A stretch of DNA of 64,000 nt from Geobacter sp. AOG2 (GTDB taxonomy: Bacteria; Desulfobacterota; Desulfuromonadia; Geobacterales; Pseudopelobacteraceae), in contig NZ_BLJA01000001.1 in assembly GCF_019972295.1 (NCBI RefSeq), forward strand, positions 218,049 through 282,048, read 5' to 3'. Positions 35,668 to 44,760 of the stretch are shown in pieces (position 1 is the first letter of the stretch; each line of letters begins with the position of its first letter). A model generated the notes under the pieces. The model was not told where the DNA came from and ran no database searches. It saw nothing but the letters and a program-made list of their open reading frames with translations. The position numbers and the translations under genes are program-made.

Positions 35668-35811
35668 TAACACAATCCATATTCAGATAATTTTGCTATG
35701 CAGCCTATTAAAGAGCATAACTTCAGGCCATATTTCCCGATATTTTATTACCAGACGGCAGCACCTGGCTATCTAACGGGGAATTTCGATTCAAGCCAAA
35801 GGGCATTGATC

Positions 35812-36249
35812 ATGGAATTTCATACTTACGTAGAATATAGCAAACCTACACAGGAAATGCTGAGGGATGTACAAGAAATTTGCGAGGTAAATAGCATCAG
35901 CGATAGCCGATATAGGTGCATCATCGGCAAACTGGATGAAATGATCGAACTTCTCAGTAACCAACCAGGACGTAATTTGACAACTGAGTTTGATTTTTTG
36001 TTGGGAAATATAGTGAACCATGTTTCTTCCGAGAATGTTTGCATGGATATGGTTGGCTTTCCCAGAACCATGGAACATTGTGCCCATCATCGATTCATCT
36101 TCAGCAGCACCGCTGAACTTCACCACCGCTCCATTGTTGGCCACGAAGTTTTGGTCGCTGATTTAGCTCATATTCGCTTGCTCTGGCTCGTACATATAAA
36201 AATGTATGACCGGACCTTCGAAGAATATATAAGTCAGCCAATAGTTTAA
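35812..36249 (+). CDS. hemerythrin-like protein, possibly degenerate
   Basis: About 145 residues, helical, with a pattern resembling bacteriohemerythrin: a mid-protein EFDFLLGNIVNHVSSENVCMDM, an EHCAHHRFIF motif and a final LLWLVHIKMYDRTFEEYI, which matches the last His/Asp iron ligands of that family. The first His ligand of a standard hemerythrin is not obvious, so it may bind a single iron or none. The ATG at 35812 follows AAAGGG and gives the usual family length; an ATG at 35698 has no ribosome site. It is an AT-rich insertion inside the cofactor cluster, and no cofactor role is implied. Confidence 0.55.
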   Translation: MEFHTYVEYSKPTQEMLRDVQEICEVNSISDSRYRCIIGKLDEMIELLSNQPGRNLTTEFDFLLGNIVNHVSSENVCMDMVGFPRTMEHCAHHRFIFSSTAELHHRSIVGHEVLVADLAHIRLLWLVHIKMYDRTFEEYISQPIV

Positions 36250-36454
36250 AGTTGAGATGGTTACTGTCAGTCTGAACTTACGGAAGTTAGCCTATTCTGA
36301 CAAAAATGAAAATTAAACGACAATTTGGTTGCAGAGTTTTCAAGTTAATTATATTGGGACAGCTTTGTAGCTTTGCGAGGCCTGAATATTGGTATCAGCG
36401 GGTTAGCATGGCCGATATGTGTATCAGATTACAAGCATGATCAGGAGAAATTGG

Positions 36455-37669
36455 ATGGTTTCATTCGATGAGGCAATAAACATCATTTTATCCTCTGTGT
36501 CTCCTGTTGGTACAGAGCGAGTACATTTATTGGACGCCACTGGACGTGTAATTGCTGAGGACATGATAGCACCACGGGACATGCCATTGTGGGATAACTC
36601 AGCGATGGACGGTTATGCGGTCAAATTCGCTGATTGCGACATTGTACCCCGAATGTTGCGGGTAAACGCATTTTTGCCTGCCGGCACCAATGCTGGTGGC
36701 GTGTGTGTGGAGCAAGGATGCGCCATCAGGATCATGACAGGCGCGCCGATCCCCGATGGGTGTGATGCGATAGTACCACTGGAGGAAACTGATAAAAACG
36801 ACCACGAGATCGCCCTGCGGGAGCCGGTTGTAAAGGGGCAGCATATCCGATTTAAGGGTGAGGATGTCCACGCAGGTATTGCTTTTATTCAAGCTGGCTC
36901 GATCATCCGACCTCCTGAAATAAATATGCTGGCTTCTTTTGGGATTGCCCTGGTGCCTGTCTATAGACGACCCTCCGTAGCAATTCTCTCTACGGGTGAC
37001 GAGTTAGTGGAGTTGGGCACCACTCCAGGGGTGGGCGAAATTGTTAATAGCAATACCCTATCCTTGGCCGCAGCGGTGCGGGAAACTGGTGCGGTACCGT
37101 TGGTCATTGGCATTGCAAGGGATGTGCGTGAAAGCCATTTGGAGAAACTTCTGGAAGGGCTGAAAGCCGATGTTTTGATTACTTCAGCTGGAGTGTCTGC
37201 TGGTGACCGAGATCTCGTTCGTGATGTCCTTGCAGAACTTGGATCGCGGCAGCTTTTTTGGAAAGTGGGCGTCAAACCCGGCGGACCGACGGCCTTTGCC
37301 TTACATGGCTCAACCCCAGTTTTTTCTCTGCCCGGCAACCCGGTCTCCACAATGATTACATTTGAGGAATTCGTGCGGCCGGCTTTACTCAAGATGCAGG
37401 GCTATCGTAGGGTGTTGCGTCCGCTCTTCAAGGCCATCTTGCGAGAAGAGTTGCACAAAAAACCAGGCAAGGTCCAGATCGCACGTATCCGTCTTGAACG
37501 GGAAGACGGCCGCTGGTACGCAACGTCGGCCGGGAATCAGCAAACCGCAATCCTTAGGACCATGGTGGATGCCGAAGCCCTTGCCGTTCTTTCACTCGAG
37601 AAGACATATTTTGCCATTGGTGATGAGATTGACGCACACTTTTATGGGAATCATATAGATCAAATGTGA
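36455..37669 (+). CDS. moeA: molybdopterin molybdenumtransferase
   Basis: A 404-residue MoeA. Signature segments: MPLWDNSAMDGYAV near the N-terminus, RIMTGAPIPDGCDAIVP, VAILSTGDELVE, GEIVNSNTLSL, TSAGVSAGDRD, KPGGPTAFALHGSTPVFSLPGNPVSTMITFEEFVRPAL. MoeA inserts molybdate into adenylylated molybdopterin made by MogA, whose domain lies in the fused gene downstream. AGGAG lies seven bases before the ATG at 36455; earlier in-frame starts lack one. The 205-base gap upstream holds no gene. Confidence 0.93.
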   Translation: MVSFDEAINIILSSVSPVGTERVHLLDATGRVIAEDMIAPRDMPLWDNSAMDGYAVKFADCDIVPRMLRVNAFLPAGTNAGGVCVEQGCAIRIMTGAPIPDGCDAIVPLEETDKNDHEIALREPVVKGQHIRFKGEDVHAGIAFIQAGSIIRPPEINMLASFGIALVPVYRRPSVAILSTGDELVELGTTPGVGEIVNSNTLSLAAAVRETGAVPLVIGIARDVRESHLEKLLEGLKADVLITSAGVSAGDRDLVRDVLAELGSRQLFWKVGVKPGGPTAFALHGSTPVFSLPGNPVSTMITFEEFVRPALLKMQGYRRVLRPLFKAILREELHKKPGKVQIARIRLEREDGRWYATSAGNQQTAILRTMVDAEALAVLSLEKTYFAIGDEIDAHFYGNHIDQM

Positions 37670-37752
37670 TTCAAATCCCATCTCACATTCTCACATAAGG
37701 AGCTATGGCAGCCTATGTGTAATCCTTATATTAAGGAAAATTTATAACTAAT

Positions 37753-38235
37753 ATGGAATTCAACCACTTCGATATTCGGGGTAATGCCGTCATGGTGGAT
37801 GTCAGCGCCAAGCAGGCGACTATGCGGACCGCCACGGCAGCGGCGGAGGTGCGCATGTCGGGGGAACTGCTGACCGCCATCCGGACCGGTGCCGTGATCA
37901 AGGGCGATGTGCTGGGGGTCGCGCGGCTGGCCGGTATCATGGCGACAAAAAAAACGCCGGAGTTGATCCCACTTTCCCACCCGCTGGCCCTCCATTCCGT
38001 GGCGGTGGATTTCGAACAGGACCAGGCCGGCGGAAGGATCGAGGTCATGTGTACCGTGCGCGCCTTCGAACGCACCGGGGTCGAGATGGAGGCTATGACT
38101 GGCGCGGCCGTGGCGGCCCTGACCATCTACGACATGTGCAAGGGGAGCGACAAATCCGTCACCGTCGACAACATCCGGCTCTTATACAAGGTAGGCGGCA
38201 AAAGTGGAGCATACCGCCGGGATGAGGAACGTTGA
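37753..38235 (+). CDS. moaC: cyclic pyranopterin monophosphate synthase
   Basis: A 160-residue MoaC that converts the MoaA product to cyclic pyranopterin monophosphate. Conserved blocks: MVDVSAKQATMRTATA, GDVLGVARLAGIMATKKTPELIPLSHPL, EVMCTVRAFERTGVEMEAMTGAAVAALTIYDMCKG. It is GC-rich, unlike the AT-rich gap before it. The stop codon overlaps the TTG start of the fused mogA-mobA gene. No moaD or moaE was found in the window, so molybdopterin synthase must come from elsewhere in the genome. Confidence 0.95.
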   Translation: MEFNHFDIRGNAVMVDVSAKQATMRTATAAAEVRMSGELLTAIRTGAVIKGDVLGVARLAGIMATKKTPELIPLSHPLALHSVAVDFEQDQAGGRIEVMCTVRAFERTGVEMEAMTGAAVAALTIYDMCKGSDKSVTVDNIRLLYKVGGKSGAYRRDEER

Positions 38236-39398
38236 GAGCGGCCATTCTGACCTTGAGCGACAAAGGGTCGCGGGGCGAGCGGGTTGACGAAAGCGCCCCG
38301 GCGCTGGCCTCCTGGCTGGCGGAGAAAGGGGTGAGCACGGTGGAGGCCCAGGTGATCTCCGACGATTTCGAGCAGATCGTGGCCGTGCTGGGCGCCTGGG
38401 CAGACGGGGGCAAGGTAGACCTGATTCTGACCACCGGCGGCACCGGGGTCTCGCCCCGGGACGTGACCCCCGAGGCGACCATGAAGGTCGTGGAGCGCCT
38501 GATCCCCGGCATCGGCGAGCTGATGCGCCTGAGGAGCCTGGAGAAGACCCCCATGGCGTCCCTTTCCAGGGCGGTTGCGGGGGTTCGCGGCCAGACGCTC
38601 ATCATCAACCTACCGGGCAGCCCCAAAGGGGCCCTAGAGAACCTGGAGGCATTCTGGTCGGTCATCGGCCATGCCGTGGAGAAGATCTGCGGCGACCAGA
38701 GCGATTGCGGAGGGCGTTTTTCATGCAAATTGCCCGGCATACGGGCAAATGAGCTAGGTGAAATAGTTGGTTGTGTGCAAGGTGGCACTGGGAAGTTATA
38801 TGATAGCATTACTGGAGTGATTTTGGCCGGTGGAGCCTCCAGTCGCATGGGGACAAATAAGGCTCTACTGAAGGTTTGTGGGTTATCCCTGATAGAAATT
38901 ATTTATCTAACCATGGCCCAGATTTTTAAGGACGTGATACTGGTTACTAATACTCCAGAAGTTTACTCATTTCTACCCTGCCATAAAGTTAATGATATTC
39001 ATAATGGTTTCGGCCCTCTTTCTGGATTGCATGCGAGCCTGACAGCTAGTTCTAATGCATGGTTATTCGTTACGGCTTGCGATGTACCTTTCATTAATCC
39101 AGATGTGATACGATTGCTCTGTTCTGATATGGGTGAATATGACGCTATAGTGCCGATTAGTTCAGATGGCAAAGAACCCATATATGCCCTTTATAATCGA
39201 CGTTGCCTTTTGGCTGTAGAACAGGCCATTAAACAGAACGACCGAAAACTGCTGAACTTATTGGACCGTATTCGGACTAGATTTGTTACTTTTGATAAAC
39301 TAGACTCAATATCTAATGTAGAGTTGTCATTTTATAACGTGAATACCCCAAGTGATTATACTTCTCTTGTATCAAAAATAATGTATAAACATGTTTAA
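38232..39398 (+). CDS. fusion of MogA/MoaB-type molybdopterin adenylyltransferase and MobA-type guanylyltransferase
   Basis: A 388-residue two-domain protein. Residues ~1-165 are MogA/MoaB-like (AILTLSDKGSRG, TTGGTGVSPRDVTPEAT, NLPGSPKGA), which adenylylates molybdopterin. Residues ~195-388 are MobA-like (GVILAGGASSRMGTNKALL, FGPLSGLHASL, VTACDVPFINPD), which adds GMP to form MGD. The first domain's DNA is GC-rich, the second strongly AT-rich, with the change near 38700-38760, as though a native-like mogA fused in frame to a mobA of different origin. The TTG start overlaps the moaC stop and has GAGGAAC upstream. Confidence 0.88.
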   Translation: MRAAILTLSDKGSRGERVDESAPALASWLAEKGVSTVEAQVISDDFEQIVAVLGAWADGGKVDLILTTGGTGVSPRDVTPEATMKVVERLIPGIGELMRLRSLEKTPMASLSRAVAGVRGQTLIINLPGSPKGALENLEAFWSVIGHAVEKICGDQSDCGGRFSCKLPGIRANELGEIVGCVQGGTGKLYDSITGVILAGGASSRMGTNKALLKVCGLSLIEIIYLTMAQIFKDVILVTNTPEVYSFLPCHKVNDIHNGFGPLSGLHASLTASSNAWLFVTACDVPFINPDVIRLLCSDMGEYDAIVPISSDGKEPIYALYNRRCLLAVEQAIKQNDRKLLNLLDRIRTRFVTFDKLDSISNVELSFYNVNTPSDYTSLVSKIMYKHV

Positions 39399-39443
39399 AA
39401 TTATAAATATATTAAAACAATATTTGTAAATAATGTTGTTAAA

Positions 39444-39546
39444 CATACTTATAGAAACAAATAAGTATAAATACAAAATAATATTAGAAAATATGATATT
39501 TGGCTATCAAAAATATTGTGAACGATTTTTCTATTATTATTTTGTA
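39444..39546. terminator. two hairpins between convergent cofactor and tns operons
   Basis: The first hairpin is ATACTTAT/ATAAGTAT (39444-39467, 8-base loop). The second has 20-base arms at 39471-39490 and 39526-39545 with a single mismatch and a 35-base loop. They lie in the AT-rich 235-base gap between the ends of mogA-mobA (rightward) and tniQ/tnsD (leftward), which suits termination from both sides, although the second could also be the trace of a small mobile sequence. Confidence 0.5.
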
Positions 39547-39633
39547 TATTTGCTATTTAAGAAGCAGGTCCTAAGTCAATCACTGTTAGTTTTGTTTGAA
39601 TGACAGGAGACGGGGCATGTTGACATTTTCTAA

Positions 39634-41220
39634 TCAAGCAAGAAAAGATCTATCATCAACATCCGCGCCTAGTTCCTGGATTGTAGCGAGAATAAAATCC
39701 CGGTGACGGTGCAACACTTTGAGCTCGAAATCCGCTACCCTTCGTAGCCTGTTCGCCGATATCGGTGTGCCTGTCCGTCTCATCTCCGTAATCGCCCAAC
39801 GCAGCCGCCTTTTATGGAAACTGTCTCTGTCTTCAAGGTTCTTGGTCAGGACCTTGGTGACCTCCGGGAAACGCGAGGAGTCCGCCCGAAATTTTTCGAA
39901 AATTCGGCATGAACGAAGAGCTGAAGTCGGAGTGATATAAACAGGTTTTTCGATCTTGTTATATTCCTGCGTAAAAAGTTCTTCGAGTTCGCAAGCCTTC
40001 GTCGAGTCCAAGGCGGCCCAACCCATACTGCGCCCGCGCGGGGCATCTACGGCCATCGCTCGGTGAAGCTGTAATTGGAAGAAGTCTTTATCATACCGAA
40101 TCAGAAAGTCGTAAGCCCCTGGTGCATATTTCTGAAAATCACTACGGGATAACCCGGGTGTTTCCTTTATCAATTTCGTCAGCGTCCCGCGATGCTTGCT
40201 GAGGAGGCCGGCTGCATTTACAACCTTTCTTGGGGCGATCTGCTTCGCGCCTGCTTTCTCTGATCCCTCGGCCTCAAAATGGCTGACCGAATCGAAATAA
40301 GCGCCAATGAGGAGCAGGTAAAGCAGCGTAGGCCGATGTCCGCGATCTCCATAAAAAAATTTTCGTATCCAGGGAGCCGGCTGGCCGCTCGTTAGCACAT
40401 TGACGTTCAGCAACCTCAGGGTATTGTCCCCAAAGAAATCCATTATTTTTACTGCAACAGCGCGATAATCGACTGTGCCATGCCGATTGCTTGCCTGCGA
40501 TGCGGACTTATGCCCGATCGCAGCCGATGAATTGCCGAACCTCGTGCCGGAAGAAGTAAGAAGGTAAGCGCTCTGTTCTGCCAACCATAAGAGCGAAGGA
40601 GATGGAGGGCTTTCCACCAAAGCGGCTGGGAGAGGCTCTATGCCTGACTCGCAATTGCATTCTCCCGCGAGAGTGAGAGTCTTGTTACGGAGCGGATACT
40701 CCCCGCACAGTTTACATCCATGGTAAAGAGGCTGTCTATGCTTCCAACAGATATAAACGCCAGGAAGTTGGTGTTCGCGACGAAAATACTGAAACCCCTC
40801 CGCTTTGATCCCTTCCTCGATACAAGAAGGGCAATAGCGGGGTGCAGTCGCGATGTTGGCAGGATATTTCGCTAGCCCCATGCCAAGACCTATTGGCTGG
40901 GTCACGTCAGTCGAAGCTATTTTCGTTTCGAGCTCCGTACGTATCGGCGCAGGCATAAAATACGAGAGGTAGGGGAACAGGCTGTAATGTCTGACGACAT
41001 TGAGTGAATCACTATAAGGATGGTTCTTGTGAACTTTCGCTGCCATGGTAGGGAGGTACGCAGGCAGTGCCGCTATGAGGCGCGACTTCAGTTTCTGCCC
41101 CGTCAGTTCCCGAACTATCGCATCGGCGGGAAAGCCTGACGTCGCCTTGCAGCGCGTAAAGAGGGAGAAAATGGTTTCTCCTTCCGCAGGTAGTGGAAAG
41201 GATGGGAAATGACGAGTCAT
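39634..41220 (-). CDS. tnsD: TniQ/TnsD-family target-selection protein
   Basis: About 528 residues. The N-terminal TniQ region has a zinc-finger array: CPSC (about 130-133), then H, C, H in REHQLPGVYICWKH and CKLCGEYP further on. The length and long C-terminal part (HRDFILATIQELG at the end) resemble TnsD of Tn7, a sequence-specific DNA-binding protein that picks the attachment site, rather than the short TniQ of CRISPR-associated elements. It is the last gene of the tns operon. The ATG at 41220 lies seven bases past the tnsC stop; an earlier ATG at 41235 is possible. Its target here is presumably the ssb region. Confidence 0.85.
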   Translation of the reverse strand: MTRHFPSFPLPAEGETIFSLFTRCKATSGFPADAIVRELTGQKLKSRLIAALPAYLPTMAAKVHKNHPYSDSLNVVRHYSLFPYLSYFMPAPIRTELETKIASTDVTQPIGLGMGLAKYPANIATAPRYCPSCIEEGIKAEGFQYFRREHQLPGVYICWKHRQPLYHGCKLCGEYPLRNKTLTLAGECNCESGIEPLPAALVESPPSPSLLWLAEQSAYLLTSSGTRFGNSSAAIGHKSASQASNRHGTVDYRAVAVKIMDFFGDNTLRLLNVNVLTSGQPAPWIRKFFYGDRGHRPTLLYLLLIGAYFDSVSHFEAEGSEKAGAKQIAPRKVVNAAGLLSKHRGTLTKLIKETPGLSRSDFQKYAPGAYDFLIRYDKDFFQLQLHRAMAVDAPRGRSMGWAALDSTKACELEELFTQEYNKIEKPVYITPTSALRSCRIFEKFRADSSRFPEVTKVLTKNLEDRDSFHKRRLRWAITEMRRTGTPISANRLRRVADFELKVLHRHRDFILATIQELGADVDDRSFLA

Positions 41221-41227
41221 TGTGGGC

Positions 41228-42604
41228 CTATCCATTGAGAATATTGTCAAATTTTTGATGGTGCTGCTGTTCGCCTATCAGTTCCTTCCGCAACTGGGCA
41301 ACTCTTTCCGGGTTCGCCTTTTTTCTTCGAGCGCCAGAAAATTTTGGTTCGACGGCGGAGGTTTCCACAAAGGCCTCTTTTTCGAATTTGCTCACCTCGC
41401 CCATTCTGCAATCAGCAAAATTCGTGACCTCGTTTGCCGCACTGAAATAGAGATCGTCAAATTTGGCAATCATCACTGGGTCTTTCGAGCGTAAGGCGTC
41501 CAGCGCCGCGTGGAGTGGTTTCATTTGCTCCAGATAGACGTTTTCCACCAACCGCCCGTCTACACGCTCTTGTCCTCCAATAGCTGCCATTTGACAGTTA
41601 ATGAAAAGAGTGAGGAGGATTCCCGTGACGCCTTGGGTCAGGTCGTACAGGAGTTCGCATATTTCATCGGAAAATCCTACCGGATCCTTGACCCATTGGT
41701 AACGCCACATCGTTTTACAAAACTTGTACCAGTCATCCTCTTGCGCGGATTTTGGGGGGTCGAGTTCTTCAAACCCTCCGTCGCAAAACCGCCTTTGCAC
41801 ACTAATATTCTTATTGGCGAATAAAATCTTCTTCGCAGCCGTTGTACCAACCAATATGATCGGGACACCCAGCTCATCGCGGAAATTACTGACCATGGCC
41901 AGAAATTCATCCTTGTTGGCGCCCCTTCTCAGATTCACATTTTGTAGTTCGTCTATGACTATAGCCCCGAGACGCAGATGCTTCACCGACTTCTTTAGCC
42001 CGAGGATGAAGTCGGTGTGCGTCCTGTTTTTTGAAAATATCGGGGTGACAATCTCTCTCTGGAGGAGATTGTCCATTTCGCTGCCAAGGGTCATGCACAT
42101 GTTTTTCGCTGTCGAATTCACCGGCACATTTTGCATGACGTACAAAATCTGGGTGTACGGACACGGCTTGCCGTTATATTCACTGTGATTGATAACCTGT
42201 GGTCCCATGGTCCTCATAATCGCTCGGATCAACGCGGATTTTCCCGCACCAGAAAGACCCGTTAAGAATGTGACTGTCGATGGCGATGCTGACTGTTGGT
42301 ACAGTGACTGCTGGCCTTGTGCGGTCAACGGATTTCTATCCTTGTATCCGCCGACGATGAGGCTGTGAATGTTGGTGAAAATTTCAACATGTTTATCCAT
42401 GGGGAACATGAAGTTCTTCAGCCTGGCGGTGCACAGTCTCCGCATTGAACTGTTAAGGTTCAACTCATGCTCGTTAAAATCCGGCCGACGCTTTAATAAC
42501 TTTATCTTGTCGACTACATCAGCCGGAAGGGGTTTGAGAACCTCTACAAGTGGATTGCCAGCAAATTCAGGCAAAGGGTGTGGGGTATAAATCAGTTCGC
42601 TCAT
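41228..42604 (-). CDS. tnsC: TnsC-like AAA+ transposition regulator
   Basis: A 458-residue AAA+ ATPase: Walker A GLSGAGKS at 116-123, Walker B IVIDELQN at 215-222 and a sensor-like ILVGTTAAK afterwards. In Tn7 the TnsC ATPase bridges the target-selection protein and the TnsAB transposase and enforces target immunity. Its ATG overlaps the tnsB stop (ATGA). The C-terminal tail is long and charged, which in Tn7 serves to contact TnsA and TnsB. Confidence 0.9.
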   Translation of the reverse strand: MSELIYTPHPLPEFAGNPLVEVLKPLPADVVDKIKLLKRRPDFNEHELNLNSSMRRLCTARLKNFMFPMDKHVEIFTNIHSLIVGGYKDRNPLTAQGQQSLYQQSASPSTVTFLTGLSGAGKSALIRAIMRTMGPQVINHSEYNGKPCPYTQILYVMQNVPVNSTAKNMCMTLGSEMDNLLQREIVTPIFSKNRTHTDFILGLKKSVKHLRLGAIVIDELQNVNLRRGANKDEFLAMVSNFRDELGVPIILVGTTAAKKILFANKNISVQRRFCDGGFEELDPPKSAQEDDWYKFCKTMWRYQWVKDPVGFSDEICELLYDLTQGVTGILLTLFINCQMAAIGGQERVDGRLVENVYLEQMKPLHAALDALRSKDPVMIAKFDDLYFSAANEVTNFADCRMGEVSKFEKEAFVETSAVEPKFSGARRKKANPERVAQLRKELIGEQQHHQKFDNILNG

Positions 42605-44748
42605 TCGTCCTCCCAAAGGTCCGCAGTTATCGCTGCGACAGATTTTGTGGCTGGCCGGGGTTTAGCATCAATCACTATTGGTTTCAGTGGCTCTGGAGTT
42701 GAGCCAGGTAATAGCTGGTGGGTGGCGTCTGATCGAACCGCGTTTTTCTCTTCAGCCTTATGTTGCCTGATCGCACGACGGCTTTTGCTAGGTTTCGATA
42801 TGGCGGCTTGTGCCTTCTTCTCCTTCTTTGCTATGCGGATGATGCCGTTGGCATCATCCCTGTTCCTTGCCACCTCATGAGCGTTCTGCATCCTCGCTGC
42901 CTCTTCCAATGTCTCGTATTTTTTCCTGAAGAGGTCCCACTCATAGAAAGCCAAGGCTCTCCTCATGATGTTTTGGTTCATGTTGAATGCCTGTTCCCAT
43001 GCTCCTGAGGAACGGTTGAAAAAATAGACGCTTTGCGCGTTGTGCTCGTTGTAGCGTACTTGGACCTTGTTTTCTTTCATCGATAAGATCTCAAGCATTG
43101 AGCATATGGGTCTGAAAACATGGGATCTGAATCTTATGCCTTCATGGTCAATCGATGCCGTGCCAGGGGAGAGCAGATAGTATTTGTAATCGTCTTCCGA
43201 CATGGTCCGCGTAAGCCCAGGTTTGCACTTAAGGCCCCAAGTGTACAATCCTATTCGGGATATATCCTCAACACCGCTTTCAAAGAGCTCCGGTGGGATC
43301 CGCGTGGATGATACCGGCTGCCTGTTGATGGCAATAATTGCCTGGACCAGAATCCGCTCAGCTTCGTCGATCGTCAGGACTGCATTGTCTTTGCCATCCT
43401 TTTCCCCGCGTTGCCTGTCCTTCGGGTAAGAACCGGGGAGCCTGTAATGTGCTTTCTTTATCTCTGAGAATTTGCTTTCCACGGTCCCCTTCATCTCAGG
43501 GCACCACGAAGAAGCAATTTCTACCTTCATCCCCACCTTCGGGACGCCTATGCTGCTGTCGGTCAGTAGTTCGGCGCGGTCAGCCATTAAGATGCTGGGA
43601 AGATGATGACATGGCCAGTCTTCCTTTGAATAGTCGAGCGCCAATCTTTCGAAAACTTGCCATTTGCCGCTGAAAGTGTTTGCCAATGCCGAGGCAGCCA
43701 CCCTCCAGCTCGCATTTTCGAGAGAGAAATAGTATCCGACTATTGCACTTGACCATACATCGACCACTATATAAAGCGTGGCATTACCCACCACTTCCGT
43801 CCTCGACCACCTCGACACCAACTGTACCTGTAGTTTTGTTGCATCAATTTCAAAACGATGACCTGGCCCAAGAACACCGTCGGTTGCCCGGCCACGTATT
43901 TCTTCGGGCTCATCCGGTTGACGCATTCTCCCCGGAATTGCGGCCCGTTTTTTGTTTTCCTTCTCCATAGTCTGAATGACGTAGAGATACTGCCATCTTG
44001 TCGGCAGCTGTTCCTTTGGAAGGAGTATGGCGTTCAACTCTTTTGATTTAAGATCGGCGCCTTCACGGTGAAAGTGCTCCTTCAAGGTTTCTACGAAAGC
44101 TTCACGAAAAGTGTTCTTTCCGGGCAGATAATGCTTTTCAACTCCATCCCTTAGTTCTTTTCTGACCACGGGCAGAGGAATGTCTCTTCCCTCCAATGCC
44201 ATGCTAGCCGCGCGCCTGCCGCGCTTGGCGGTACCTGCCCTCTGCTCCTGCCCTGGACCTCCTCGCCTATTCAGTTGGGGAATAAGGCTAAGCTCTGTCT
44301 GCCCAAGCGCATAGAACGTGTACAACAATCTCCTGATCTTCCGCTCCGACACCTTATTCCCCTCGCTCGCCTTTCTCAAAAGCCTGGCCATTGCTTCAGT
44401 GCTGAAAAGGATGGAATCGTCTAGGTCTAGTGAGCAGATAATGGCTTTGTTTTTCTCGAATTCCCGGTTCTCCGCCTCGGATAGGCCGCTCGCGATCAAT
44501 CTTGGTGGACTGTATTGTGCAGGAGTAACCTGACCTTGCTCTATCTGAAGAAGAAATTCGGCAAGAGGAACCTTCACAGGGCCACAAAGCGGTTTAGGCT
44601 TTGCTTTCTTGGAGTCGCCGGACTCAACGGGAATTTTGATTAAGGCAACGAAACCTTCGTCGTCAACAGCGAGAAATCTGCCGAGCCCTACAAAAGGTCG
44701 TCCAATCCATTTTGGCGAGATAAAAAATATCGCATTCTTGTCGAGCAT
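42601..44748 (-). CDS. tnsB: TnsB-like DDE transposase
   Basis: A 715-residue transposase of the Mu/TnsB group. The catalytic triad can be placed at Asp302 (FEIDATKLQ), Asp390 (LMADRAELL) and Glu424 (KGTVESKF), with spacing of 88 and 34 as in Tn7 TnsB (Asp273, Asp361, Glu396). The N-terminal ~250 residues contain the expected helix-rich DNA-binding domains that would recognise the end repeats. AAAGGAAGAGAT precedes the ATG. A 12-base gap follows tnsA. It cuts the 3' ends of the element and joins them to target DNA. Confidence 0.93.
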   Translation of the reverse strand: MLDKNAIFFISPKWIGRPFVGLGRFLAVDDEGFVALIKIPVESGDSKKAKPKPLCGPVKVPLAEFLLQIEQGQVTPAQYSPPRLIASGLSEAENREFEKNKAIICSLDLDDSILFSTEAMARLLRKASEGNKVSERKIRRLLYTFYALGQTELSLIPQLNRRGGPGQEQRAGTAKRGRRAASMALEGRDIPLPVVRKELRDGVEKHYLPGKNTFREAFVETLKEHFHREGADLKSKELNAILLPKEQLPTRWQYLYVIQTMEKENKKRAAIPGRMRQPDEPEEIRGRATDGVLGPGHRFEIDATKLQVQLVSRWSRTEVVGNATLYIVVDVWSSAIVGYYFSLENASWRVAASALANTFSGKWQVFERLALDYSKEDWPCHHLPSILMADRAELLTDSSIGVPKVGMKVEIASSWCPEMKGTVESKFSEIKKAHYRLPGSYPKDRQRGEKDGKDNAVLTIDEAERILVQAIIAINRQPVSSTRIPPELFESGVEDISRIGLYTWGLKCKPGLTRTMSEDDYKYYLLSPGTASIDHEGIRFRSHVFRPICSMLEILSMKENKVQVRYNEHNAQSVYFFNRSSGAWEQAFNMNQNIMRRALAFYEWDLFRKKYETLEEAARMQNAHEVARNRDDANGIIRIAKKEKKAQAAISKPSKSRRAIRQHKAEEKNAVRSDATHQLLPGSTPEPLKPIVIDAKPRPATKSVAAITADLWEDE

Positions 44749-44760
44749 ATCTCTTCCTTT

